Positions 8,278 to 16,472 of a stretch of DNA of 51,958 bases are shown in pieces. A program made the translations under genes and the position numbers. The stretch lies in the NCBI GenBank assembly GCA_030765135.1, contig JAVCDC010000058.1, positions 1 through 51,958 on the forward strand, in the 5' to 3' direction. The notes under the pieces are model-generated. The model was not told the origin of the DNA. It saw only the letters and a program-made list of their open reading frames with translations, and made no database searches. Every line of letters starts with the position of its first letter. Positions within the stretch are counted from its first letter, which is position 1. This stretch comes from Candidatus Tritonobacter lacicola (GTDB lineage: Bacteria; Auribacterota; Tritonobacteria; Tritonobacterales; Tritonobacteraceae).

Positions 8278-8451
8278 TTGCCGAAGGTTATCTTAAGAAG
8301 AAATGAAACTGTGGACAGGGCTTTGCGTCGCCTGAAGAAGAAGATGGATAAAGAGGGAATAATGAAGCAGCTGAAGCAGCACCGCCACTATGAAAAGCCG
8401 AGCCAGAAACGGAGACGCAAGATCAAGTCGGCTTGCTCTAAGAGGCGGTAG
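8278..8451 (+). CDS. rpsU: 30S ribosomal protein S21
   Basis: 57-residue protein reading MPKVILRRNETVDRALRRLK, then KKMDKEG..., HRHYEKPSQKRRRKIKSA and a basic tail. This is the S21 family, which binds the 30S platform near the anti-Shine-Dalgarno end of 16S rRNA and helps initiation. Length and the HYEKPSxKRRRK block are typical. The start is TTG, and a GAGGAAGGGGGG ribosome site lies at 8259-8269. It has its own promoter at 8213 and no operon partner. Inverted repeats follow at 8551. A lone rpsU between a surface protein gene and a polysaccharide cluster is not its usual rpsU-dnaG or rpsU-GatB/YqeY setting. Confidence 0.95.
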   Translation: MPKVILRRNETVDRALRRLKKKMDKEGIMKQLKQHRHYEKPSQKRRRKIKSACSKRR

Positions 8452-8550
8452 TCAGGACTGCTGGAGACGGGGGCGCTTGCGGAAATATCGGGTGTGACGT
8501 AGTGTTTTTTGGGATTAATCTAAAACTCAGACACGCAACGTCAGGGCAGT

Positions 8551-8620
8551 GGGGGCGGGTATTTTTCCCGCCTCCGTTAGACCGTATGGTGCCGGGAGTA
8601 CTTTCTGTGATTGCTCCCGG
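8551..8620 (+). other. Two consecutive hairpins downstream of rpsU
   Basis: The first is a 9-bp stem with one G-T pair, GGGGGCGGG (8551-8559) with CCCGCCTCC (8567-8575), and a TATTTTT loop. The second is CCGGGAG (8592-8598) with CTCCCGG (8614-8620), loop 15 nt. Neither is followed by a T-run, so a factor-independent terminator is not assured. They could be rpsU 3' structures or leader elements of the glycan cluster that begins at 8680. The rest of 8452-8679 shows no gene. Confidence 0.4.
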
Positions 8621-8679
8621 TAAGGGGATATCTTAAAAACGCGGTGAATCCTCCCCACGAGTAATTGCTGGAGCTATAA

Positions 8680-10284
8680 ATGCCAACGGTAAGAAGACAT
8701 AAACGGTCCAGGACGGTCAGGCATAAGTACGATTACGACCGCATGACCAAGAATCTCGTTATTTTTATTGTCTGGCTGGCGGTTCTCCTTATCCCGATTG
8801 CCTATTTCGGCGCGCGATATTTTAATGGGCTTACACTGAGGGAAGCTCTGGACATGGCCCAGATTGCCAAGCAGAAGGCGATCGGCTACGGTTTCGTGTC
8901 GGGTTATGCAACTCCAGCTGTTGTGGAACTGACCGGTAAAATTATCCATTCCCCGGAGATCGTCAGGCCGCCCCTTTTCATATGGATTCTGTCATTTTTT
9001 CCGGGCGTGTCTGAGGGCAGCGACGTGAGTGTCTCCACGTGTTCCTCGCTCTTCTTTGTACTAACGGGCATTCTCATCTTCCAGTTCGCCCGCATGGTCA
9101 CTGACTTCTCCAAAGCCATTATTGTTTCGATCATCTATCTTTTAAGCATCCCCATGCTAGGGGCTGCCATATCCGGGTTGCCTTATACGCTCACAGCTTT
9201 TTTGTTCCTGATCCTTTGTATCTTAATCTATATCGATAGCGGAAAGTCGTTTCTCCTTTCATTTCTCATAGGCATGGTTGCGGGAGGAGTGTACCTCTCA
9301 GATTACCATTTTCTCCCGGTTATAGTCCCGGTCGCACTATGCGTCCTCTACGAGCGAAAAAATGACAGGTGGCGTTTCCTCGCCCTGTTCCTGATCGGCT
9401 TTGCCGCAATAACTTTGCCGTGGATTCTGAGGAACTATGGGATGGGACTTAACCCCTTTATAGGTTTCCCCCTCAAATACAGGGCGATTATGGGGGCGCC
9501 GAATATGACCCCAAATGTTACATTTGGCACTTTCGGCCTGGCTAAGCTTGATGAATTATATTCGCACGCTGCCGTCTACAGGAAAGTCGTTGCCAACCTT
9601 CTGAGAATTTATAATGGCTTTATGCTATTTGGCGGTATTTTAATGGCTTTAGCTTTTATAGCCTCGATTTTTATTGCCTATCGTGGCCTCGCTGCGGTAA
9701 GGATGGTAGTTTACAGCTCAATTGTGTTGGTCAGCCTTGCGATATCGGCGGATGATGGGAATATCGCGGGCCTTACGCCGCTGCTGCCGATGATTATTTT
9801 CCTGGCCGTCACGGGCTTGTACAGGGTTATTGACAAATCTGATTCTATTTCCGATAATGTTAAATTGTGGGTCATACGGGTATTTATTGTCCTTAATATA
9901 CTGCCTTTCGTCGGTGCTATTGCCCGGGCTCCGAATCCGAGGAGGGTGCGCATGAGAATGGAAAAGTCCAGGTTGGTGATGGAGGAACTGGGAAGCGTTG
10001 TAGGAGGCCAGGAGATAGTCATTACCGATGAGCCATGGAGATTGTCTTGGTACAGCGCGGTCCCTTCGGTTTTACTGCCGGAGGAGAAGGAAGACTATCA
10101 GTTGCTTGTCGACAGCGCCGGTGATTTCAAGTTTGCTTATTTGACCAGCAGTATCGCGGACAAGCCGATGAGATTATGGTCAGCCATGTTCCTGAGCCGC
10201 TCCGTCCCATCGTGGTTTCCGCTGAGGGAAGGGCACGTTCTCTCGGACAAGTCGTTGATTTTAAGTGATAGAAAAAGATGGTAA
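8680..10284 (+). CDS. GT-C-like polytopic membrane protein (putative glycosyltransferase)
   Basis: 534 residues: a basic N-terminus (KRSRTVRHK), then about eleven predicted membrane segments and a soluble tail of about 110 residues. The first loop has LREALDMAQIAKQKAIGYGF, which matches the 'D-x-x-x-Y/M-A-x-I-A ... GxGF' signature after the first helix of many bacterial GT-C proteins. The family would use a polyprenyl-phosphate sugar at the periplasmic face. No close subfamily is recognised. It is the first gene of the export/polymerase cluster. The downstream export-protein gene starts 14 bp after its stop. Confidence 0.7.
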   Translation: MPTVRRHKRSRTVRHKYDYDRMTKNLVIFIVWLAVLLIPIAYFGARYFNGLTLREALDMAQIAKQKAIGYGFVSGYATPAVVELTGKIIHSPEIVRPPLFIWILSFFPGVSEGSDVSVSTCSSLFFVLTGILIFQFARMVTDFSKAIIVSIIYLLSIPMLGAAISGLPYTLTAFLFLILCILIYIDSGKSFLLSFLIGMVAGGVYLSDYHFLPVIVPVALCVLYERKNDRWRFLALFLIGFAAITLPWILRNYGMGLNPFIGFPLKYRAIMGAPNMTPNVTFGTFGLAKLDELYSHAAVYRKVVANLLRIYNGFMLFGGILMALAFIASIFIAYRGLAAVRMVVYSSIVLVSLAISADDGNIAGLTPLLPMIIFLAVTGLYRVIDKSDSISDNVKLWVIRVFIVLNILPFVGAIARAPNPRRVRMRMEKSRLVMEELGSVVGGQEIVITDEPWRLSWYSAVPSVLLPEEKEDYQLLVDSAGDFKFAYLTSSIADKPMRLWSAMFLSRSVPSWFPLREGHVLSDKSLILSDRKRW

Positions 10285-10298
10285 TGGGGGTGAGTAAT

Positions 10299-11303
10299 AT
10301 GAGGCTCTTTAAATTCTTTGTGGTTATCAGCTTTTGCGTGGTTCTGTCTGCCGTGTCGGCAGCGTTTTCACAAACCAGCAGAGAAGAGCTTGAAAGAAAG
10401 TATCCGGACATAAAGTTTCACTGGATGAAGGAGGCGCCAGCGGAGCAGCCCCTCGCCGGCGAGGCGAAGGGGGCCGACCAGGCCGGTGAGCCACCGGCGG
10501 AGCAGCCGCTATGGCCCGGGGACCCGGCCACGGCCGAGAGCCTGGCGAGAGAGGAGATGGAGCAGAGGATGATGAGGGATCCGGAGATGAGGATCGAGGA
10601 GATGGAGTCGGCAACCGCGACGAACCTGATGGAGCGGGAGTCTTATGTGCTCGGGCCCGGCGACGTAATCAGCCTCAACGTGCGCGATCATCCCGAGTTC
10701 AGCAGCCCGGCCCTCGCCATCGGGCTCGGAGGAGAGCTTATACTTCCCCTGACCAACGAGGTCATTTACGCCGAGGATCTGACTGCCCAGGAGCTGGCCG
10801 GAAAGATACAGCAGCGTCTCGAGGCCTATATAGAGACGCCTTTCGTGACGGTCTTCATAATTGAGTATAACAGCAAGAAATACTATATCCTGGGCGAGAT
10901 CGGCGCCGGCGTGTACCCCATAGGCGATACGAGTATAACGCTTATGGACGCTCTCTATCAGGCGGGGCTCCCATATGAGGGAACCTCGGCAATGAGGAGG
11001 GTGCAGATTATTACTCCTGACGAGGAGGCGCCGAAGAACGAGTGGGTCAATGTTTACGCTATTCTCTATAAGGGGAGGATGAAGCATAACATCACGATAC
11101 AGCCCGGAACGATAATCTATGTGCCCTCGACGATGCTGACGAAGCTTTCCGGCGTCGTCCGCCAGCTCTCCACGACGACGGAGGACCTCGCGAGCGTGCC
11201 GTGGGATCTTGCGAACTTCGACGCCGGCCTGATCGCGTTCGACCGCGCCTACGGCCACGGCGGATATATCGGAAAGGGGCTTGCCTGGCACGGTGGGTGG
11301 TGA
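10299..11303 (+). CDS. Polysaccharide export protein (Wza-like)
   Basis: About 334 residues. Signal peptide MRLFKFFVVISFCVVLSAVS with cleavage near AAFSQ. No lipobox Cys follows, unlike E. coli Wza. A Pro/Glu/Ala-rich linker leads to a Poly_export domain (YVLGPGDVISLNVRDHPEF, then LPLTNEV) and an SLBB domain (YYILGEIGAGVYPIGDTSIT, then DALYQAGL). It would form or connect to the outer-membrane channel for the exported glycan. I start at ATG 10299, where the signal peptide begins and a GGGGGTG site sits just upstream. An in-frame ATG at 10278 overlaps the previous gene. The C-terminal 60 residues after IYVPST are not a recognisable Wza helix. It precedes the chain-length regulator and kinase, as in group 1-like capsule/EPS loci. 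Confidence 0.88.
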   Translation: MRLFKFFVVISFCVVLSAVSAAFSQTSREELERKYPDIKFHWMKEAPAEQPLAGEAKGADQAGEPPAEQPLWPGDPATAESLAREEMEQRMMRDPEMRIEEMESATATNLMERESYVLGPGDVISLNVRDHPEFSSPALAIGLGGELILPLTNEVIYAEDLTAQELAGKIQQRLEAYIETPFVTVFIIEYNSKKYYILGEIGAGVYPIGDTSITLMDALYQAGLPYEGTSAMRRVQIITPDEEAPKNEWVNVYAILYKGRMKHNITIQPGTIIYVPSTMLTKLSGVVRQLSTTTEDLASVPWDLANFDAGLIAFDRAYGHGGYIGKGLAWHGGW

Positions 11304-11312
11304 TGGCTGAGT

Positions 11313-12908
11313 ATGTCTGTCAATGTCTCTACAATTACCGGCACGGCCAAGAACTACGTTGAGGTAATATTCCAGCGCAAGTGGCTCTTTCTCGCCCCGG
11401 CGATAGTGTGCTTCGTTCTCGCTTTCGGCATAAGTTATCTTATGCCTTCACAGTATAGGACTTCCAACCTCGTTATTATCGAAGAGCAAAAAATACGCAA
11501 TCCCCTGATCCGGGGACTCGCTGTCTCCCAGTCTGTCAAGGAGCGCCTTGCTACACTCACCAAGACGTTGAAGAGCACGACCAGGCTCGAGGCCGTTATC
11601 AAGGATATCGGCCTCGATTCGAGAGTGGACAGCCAGCTGGGCATGAACCAGCTCGTGGGAAGGTTCAGGGGTAATATCGATGTCTCGCTCGTGGGGGCCA
11701 AGGGCGAGCTTCTTTCAATAACCTGTATTGACAGGGATCCCGTGGTCTGCCAGAAGGTCGTCAACACCATCACGAAGCTTTTCATTAACGAGAATATCGC
11801 CCTCCAGGAGAAGGAGCTCAATACCGGAATAGACTTTCTTGAAAGCCAGAAGTCCGTGTATCTGGACAAGCTGAAGGAAGCCGAATCGGAGCTCACTACA
11901 TACACCCGCAAACACCAGGAGGCCCTCCTGTCCGTTGAGGCGGGGGAGAAGATAAGCGATGTCCTCGGCACCGCCGTTGCGGCTGGAAATATCCATGTCC
12001 TGAGGCTCACGCGATACAGGGCCGATGTCATAGAGCAGAATCTCAGGCTGAAGACGTTTGTGGCGAAAAAAAATGCTCTGCAGGAGCGCCTGAAGAGAAC
12101 CCCGGAGTACGTTATATCGTCCAGGGTGCGGGAGCTCAGCCCGATCATGAGGGAGCTCAATAAGACCCTCGTGGAGAAGCAGATACGGCTATCCAGGCTC
12201 CAGATAGATTCCACGGAGAATCACCCGATGGTAAGGCGGCTCAAGCAGGAGATAGAGAAAACCGAGGCGGAGCTGCAGAGGAAGAGCGAGGAGACGGTCA
12301 AGCAGGAGACCAAGTCGATCAACCCCGTTTACCAGGACCTCCTGGGGCAGTTGAGCAGGGTCGAGGCCGAGATCGCCGGCATCGAGGACCGCCTCAAGCT
12401 GACGGAAATAGTCATATCGGAACTTTACCAGGAAGTCGAAGATGTTCCCGAGAAGCGTCAGGTGATGAGCGATCTTCAGAGGAATTATAATATATACAGC
12501 AGGCGGTACTCCGACCTCGAGGACAAGCTCCAGACGGCGTACATCACGAAGAGGCTGGAAGAGATGGAAGCCGCAACGGCTTTTAAAATACTGGATGAGG
12601 CCCGGGTTCCCCTCGTGCCTTTCAAGCCCAACAGGAAGGCGATGTGCCTCATCGGTCTTGTCATAGGCATGTTCATAGGCGCAGGCTTGATCTTCCTCGC
12701 GGAGGCCACCGATCATTCGTTTGACGATGTGGGAGAGATCAGGGCTTTCCTGGATATTCCCGTGCTGGGGTCCATAAGCCAGATTCTCACTGTGGAGGAC
12801 GCGCTTTTCAACCGGTCCAAGAAGCGTCTGGCCTACGCCGCGCTTATCGTCTTCACGATAACCGTTCTCCTGACCGTCTTCATAACAGTTACCGTGAAAA
12901 AGGGTTGA
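11313..12908 (+). CDS. Polysaccharide co-polymerase / chain-length regulator (Wzz-GNVR type)
   Basis: 531 residues. An N-terminal membrane segment (WLFLAPAIVCFVLAFGISYL, about 30-49) is followed by a Wzz domain and a long periplasmic alpha-helical/coiled-coil part with many Glu/Lys heptads (about 165-390). The GNVR-type block RQVMSDLQRNYNIYSRRYSD follows. The Pro-rich PLVPFKPNRK motif precedes the second membrane segment (about 443-462), as expected for PCP proteins. It would set glycan chain length with the Wzy-like polymerase. It lacks a kinase domain, supplied by the next gene 3 bp downstream. Unusually, a third hydrophobic segment (AALIVFTITVLLTVFITVTV) ends the protein after about 50 cytoplasmic residues. 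The start at 11313 has only weak ribosome-site support. Confidence 0.88.
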   Translation: MSVNVSTITGTAKNYVEVIFQRKWLFLAPAIVCFVLAFGISYLMPSQYRTSNLVIIEEQKIRNPLIRGLAVSQSVKERLATLTKTLKSTTRLEAVIKDIGLDSRVDSQLGMNQLVGRFRGNIDVSLVGAKGELLSITCIDRDPVVCQKVVNTITKLFINENIALQEKELNTGIDFLESQKSVYLDKLKEAESELTTYTRKHQEALLSVEAGEKISDVLGTAVAAGNIHVLRLTRYRADVIEQNLRLKTFVAKKNALQERLKRTPEYVISSRVRELSPIMRELNKTLVEKQIRLSRLQIDSTENHPMVRRLKQEIEKTEAELQRKSEETVKQETKSINPVYQDLLGQLSRVEAEIAGIEDRLKLTEIVISELYQEVEDVPEKRQVMSDLQRNYNIYSRRYSDLEDKLQTAYITKRLEEMEAATAFKILDEARVPLVPFKPNRKAMCLIGLVIGMFIGAGLIFLAEATDHSFDDVGEIRAFLDIPVLGSISQILTVEDALFNRSKKRLAYAALIVFTITVLLTVFITVTVKKG

Positions 12909-12911
12909 TCC

Positions 12912-13733
12912 ATGGCTGAGAAATTGACATTCGGCAGATTGAAGTCTTTCATTCTCGAGAAGCAGAGGAGCCTGAAGGAAGAGATCAGCGCCCAGACATA
13001 CATAGCTGATACGAAGGGCACAGAGGAGGGGATAGACAGCCGGCTCGTTGCTTTCACCGACCCGACGTCCCATGTCGCGGAGCAGTACCGCAGTTTAAGG
13101 ACGAACCTCTGCTCTCTTTCTCCGGACAACCCTCTTCAGGCGATCCAGGTTACGAGCTCATTGAGGACGGAGGGCAAGACCATATCGGCGTGCAACCTCT
13201 CTTTCTCACTTGCCCAGGACAGAGAGAAGAGGGTGATACTGGTGGACGGCGATATGAGAAAGGCTTCCATTCACAAGCTCTTCAACATTTCCAAGGAGCC
13301 GGGTTTCTCCGATGTGCTCTCGAGGGGATACAGCATAGACAGGTTCATCGATAAGCCCATATGCGGCAACCTCTACGTGGTTCCCGCCGGAAAGGCTCCC
13401 GCAAATCCGTCGGAGTTGCTCACATCGTCCAGGATGAAAAGCCTCCTGGCGGATCTCAGGAGCAAGTTCGACTGGATTATATTCGATATTCCCCCCATCA
13501 TTGCCGTTACCGATGCGAGCGTTCTCGGGGCGCAGCTTGACGGGACGCTACTTGTGGTGCGGGCCGGGCGTACACAGGCTGTTGACGTTGAGAGGGCATA
13601 TTCTCTTTTAAAGGAGGCCCATGCGACGCCCGTTGGCGCAATTCTCACCAACGTCGTGACTTACATACCCTACTATCTATACCGCTACCGCTATATCTAC
13701 GCCCACTACGCTCGCCCGTACTCCTATACATAG
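12912..13733 (+). CDS. Bacterial tyrosine kinase (CpsD/CapB/Wzc-C type)
   Basis: 273-residue cytoplasmic P-loop kinase that would phosphorylate itself and regulate polysaccharide assembly through the preceding co-polymerase. Walker A region SSLRTEGKT (82-90), Walker A' VILVDGDMRK (108-117) and Walker B WIIFDIPP (188-195) are all present. AEQYRSLRTNL (56-66) is the usual activator-contact helix. The C-terminus is strikingly Tyr-rich: 10 of the last 23 residues (251-273). This is the autophosphorylation cluster of the family. The split co-polymerase/kinase layout resembles Gram-positive CapA/CapB, though split forms also occur in Gram-negatives. The gene begins 3 bp after the co-polymerase stop. 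Confidence 0.92.
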   Translation: MAEKLTFGRLKSFILEKQRSLKEEISAQTYIADTKGTEEGIDSRLVAFTDPTSHVAEQYRSLRTNLCSLSPDNPLQAIQVTSSLRTEGKTISACNLSFSLAQDREKRVILVDGDMRKASIHKLFNISKEPGFSDVLSRGYSIDRFIDKPICGNLYVVPAGKAPANPSELLTSSRMKSLLADLRSKFDWIIFDIPPIIAVTDASVLGAQLDGTLLVVRAGRTQAVDVERAYSLLKEAHATPVGAILTNVVTYIPYYLYRYRYIYAHYARPYSYT

Positions 13734-13734
13734 A

Positions 13735-13753
13735 ACCTCTGCCTTAAAGAGGT
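13735..13753 (+). other. Short hairpin after the kinase gene
   Basis: ACCTCT (13735-13740) pairs with AGAGGT (13748-13753) around a 7-nt loop, directly after the kinase stop. There is no T-run, so it is at most a weak attenuator or RNA-end stabiliser. The 125-bp gap is the largest in this part of the cluster. Confidence 0.25.
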
Positions 13754-13858
13754 GCTGTTAAATAAAGCAGTGTATTTGGCCGCGCGATATCGGGGGAAAC
13801 TGCTAACGCGATTTATTGTTTCACAATCCCGCTACCGTAATTTAGATAACTTACTGAA

Positions 13859-15325
13859 ATGAGAAATAAAGTAACTAATAAAGCTTTTCTGGCCGGGGAG
13901 GGGGTTCCTCCTCCCATAAACTGGAAGCTTTACATCGGCCTTGTCTTCGCCGGCCTGATCGCAGGCAAGGTCGTGGCGATGAGCCAGAGGGGCGCGGTCG
14001 GAACTCCTGAGATGAGGCTGCTGGTTCTCGTCTCCGCCCAGATCGTTCTTTTTATCCTGGCGCTTTTTTCGGAAAAGTTTTCATATTTTGCCCTTATTAT
14101 CTACATACCGTTCAGCCTGAAGCTTCCCGGCGACTACGGTTTCGCGGTTAACATCGCCAACATCCTCATCCTTATCACGTTTTTCGGTCTCATCATGCGT
14201 TCGGTCAAAACGGGCGAGACGTTTTTCGAGAAGACCTCGCTGGACAAACTTATCGTACTCTGGCTGGTGCTTCTCACCATGGCCTTTATGCATGGCGCCT
14301 ATTTTGCGGACAAGGACTGGACCGTCCTTGCGATTTGCTTGAAGCGGTTTCTCACACCGCTTTTAATCTACTTCCTTACCTTCTGGGTGATCAGGGACAG
14401 GGAATATCTCAAGGACACGCTGGTTGTGCTCCTGCTCGGTCTCAGCCTCGCCGCCTTCCTTAACATAAAGGACGCCTGGGTGCCGACCCATTTTCGCTGG
14501 GAGAAAAGATGGGGAGAAGTTGCCTCGCAGGGGAACTTGTTTGCGGCCTTCCTGGTGTATAACATGTTCATTTTACTGGCCATTTTCTGGCAGAATATCA
14601 GGAAACCGCTTTACTGGGGACTTCTTATACCCTTCTTCTGGTGCTTGAGGTCGATCATGCTCTCGTACTCCCGTGGAGGCTGGATAGCACTCTCCGTGGC
14701 GTCCATTGCCTTTGCTTTTTTAAAAAATAAATTTATAGGGGTCGCGGTGCTCATTCTATTCCTCATGATTTACAAGGCGCCGCACGCCTTCCTCCCCGGC
14801 TCGGTTGCGGAGCGGATAACGAGCACGAGCACTGTAAGCGTCCACAGATTTGAAGAATACAGGCAGTATGAGGTCTCGGCCGAGAGCCGCCTGGTCCTCT
14901 GGAAAGGGGCCATCAAGATGATCGCGAAGAACCCGGTACTTGGTGTCGGTTATATGTGGTCGCGCAAGCTCATCCATGAGTACGCCCCAGTTCGTAGAGG
15001 GAGGGATCTGCACAACGGCTACCTCTCCCTTGCCGCGGAGATGGGCCTGCCGACCCTGATCGTCTTCATAATCCTCATTCACCATATTTTCAAGGCCACG
15101 TGGGTTGTATACAGGAAGTGCCCGGACCCCCTTCTCAGGGCCACAGCTCACGGCTTCCTTGCGGGCATAGTCGGCTTCATAGTGGCCAACATGTTCGGCG
15201 ACAGGTTCAGCTCCGAGGAGACGATAACCTATTTCTGGATAATTGCTGCCATCATCATGAAGGTCAAGACGGTGATGGACAGGGAGGCCCTTCCGGTGAT
15301 GAGGCAGCAGGGAAGCACGGAGTAG
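13859..15325 (+). CDS. O-antigen polymerase/ligase-like membrane protein (Wzy_C domain)
   Basis: 488 residues with about twelve membrane segments. A large periplasmic loop carries the Wzy_C/O-antigen ligase pattern: SRLVLWKGAIKMIAKNP followed by LGVGYMWSR and DLHNGYLSLAAEMGLP, with the invariant His in DLHNGY. Such proteins either polymerise lipid-linked repeat units or ligate glycan to a carrier. Next to a co-polymerase, kinase and export protein, the polymerase role is favoured. SYSRGGWIAL is the usual Arg-containing motif before the loop. Start ATG 13859 has no clear ribosome site. The protein would begin MRNKVTNKAF, about 24 residues before the first membrane segment. Confidence 0.88.
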   Translation: MRNKVTNKAFLAGEGVPPPINWKLYIGLVFAGLIAGKVVAMSQRGAVGTPEMRLLVLVSAQIVLFILALFSEKFSYFALIIYIPFSLKLPGDYGFAVNIANILILITFFGLIMRSVKTGETFFEKTSLDKLIVLWLVLLTMAFMHGAYFADKDWTVLAICLKRFLTPLLIYFLTFWVIRDREYLKDTLVVLLLGLSLAAFLNIKDAWVPTHFRWEKRWGEVASQGNLFAAFLVYNMFILLAIFWQNIRKPLYWGLLIPFFWCLRSIMLSYSRGGWIALSVASIAFAFLKNKFIGVAVLILFLMIYKAPHAFLPGSVAERITSTSTVSVHRFEEYRQYEVSAESRLVLWKGAIKMIAKNPVLGVGYMWSRKLIHEYAPVRRGRDLHNGYLSLAAEMGLPTLIVFIILIHHIFKATWVVYRKCPDPLLRATAHGFLAGIVGFIVANMFGDRFSSEETITYFWIIAAIIMKVKTVMDREALPVMRQQGSTE

Positions 15326-15365
15326 ATAACCACTATTTAACTGCGGCGCTTTCAGGTGGGTCAAG

Positions 15366-16472
15366 ATGCTGGAAAACACGATTAGAAATATGCGCGCCTT
15401 GCTTGGCAGGCGGGGTTGGAACAAGATGGCCAATCGCATCGAATGCCGGAGGCAGCCGGAGAAATGTTCCTCGTATCCGACCGATTACTGGATCGAGGTA
15501 ACGAACAGGTGCAATCTCATGTGCCGCATGTGCCGACGGAGGTTTGCCCGGCACGAGGAGGCGGATATGGATGAATCCGTATTCGGGAAGGTGCAACCCC
15601 TGCTCGGGTACGCCCTGCGCGCCGAGCTTAACTGCTGGGGTGAATCCCTCGTGGCGCCCGGCATGCTCGAAAAAATTTATGATTTCATTTCCCCGATGCC
15701 GGTGTGGATGCAGTTGACGACGAACGCCATGCTTCTTACCGGGAGATGGGCCGAGAAATTTCTCGGGGCTAGTATGGAGCTTGTTGTTTCTCTTGACGGT
15801 GCCCGTGAGGAGACCTTTGAGAGCATCCGGTCGGGGGCCCGCTTCCCCGTCGTATTGAACAATATCGAAAAGCTTGCGGCCCTGAAAAGGGCCGCCCGGG
15901 AGAGGTATCCCATCCTTTCATTCAGGTTTGTCGCCATGGCCGATAACGTGGGGGAGCTTCCCGAGGTGGTCCTCCTGGCCGAAGAGCTGGGCGTTAGCAA
16001 CATCTACGTTGTGTACCTCGTGGCCCACAGCGAGGAGATGAGGCGGAAATCGCTTTTTTACAACAGGGGCCTGGCTCGGGAAGCTTTTCACAGGGCCAGG
16101 GAGGCCGCCGGTGCCGCCCACGTCAACCTCTGGCTGCCACGGCTGATGGGGAGCGCGTCGGATGAAAGGGTTGACGCCTGGCGAAGGTGCCGGGAGCCGT
16201 GGCATGTCTTTGTCGTCAAGAGCAATGGAGAGGTGAACCCCTGTTGCCACACTCCCGATCTCGTCATGGGAAGCTTGAAGGAGTCCAGCTTCGATGAGAT
16301 CTGGAACGGCGAGGCTTACAGGCGGCTGAGAAGAGCCCTCAGGGAGGGCCATCCTCCCCCGGCATGTCTTCACTGTCACATGAGCTTTCCCGACGTGAAT
16401 GACGAGTCTTCTCACGTCAAGATCGTCAGGACTCGGGAAGGCCTTTTCAGAGGCTACGAGTTCGAAGGTTGA
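15366..16472 (+). CDS. Radical SAM/SPASM domain protein
   Basis: 368 residues. The radical SAM cluster motif CxxxCxxC is C49-N-L-M-C53-R-M-C56 within IEVTNRCNLMCRMC, and a TIM-barrel-like core follows. A C-terminal SPASM-type Cys set (RCREPWHVFVVKSNGEVNPC, then C..C..C near the end, including PACLHCHMSF) would hold one or more auxiliary clusters. Members placed in polysaccharide loci often act on a sugar or peptide, but the substrate here is unknown. ATG 15366 follows a TCAGGTGGG site. Its last bases overlap the flippase gene by 4 bp, so it is part of the glycan operon and not a stray metabolic gene. Confidence 0.85.
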   Translation: MLENTIRNMRALLGRRGWNKMANRIECRRQPEKCSSYPTDYWIEVTNRCNLMCRMCRRRFARHEEADMDESVFGKVQPLLGYALRAELNCWGESLVAPGMLEKIYDFISPMPVWMQLTTNAMLLTGRWAEKFLGASMELVVSLDGAREETFESIRSGARFPVVLNNIEKLAALKRAARERYPILSFRFVAMADNVGELPEVVLLAEELGVSNIYVVYLVAHSEEMRRKSLFYNRGLAREAFHRAREAAGAAHVNLWLPRLMGSASDERVDAWRRCREPWHVFVVKSNGEVNPCCHTPDLVMGSLKESSFDEIWNGEAYRRLRRALREGHPPPACLHCHMSFPDVNDESSHVKIVRTREGLFRGYEFEG

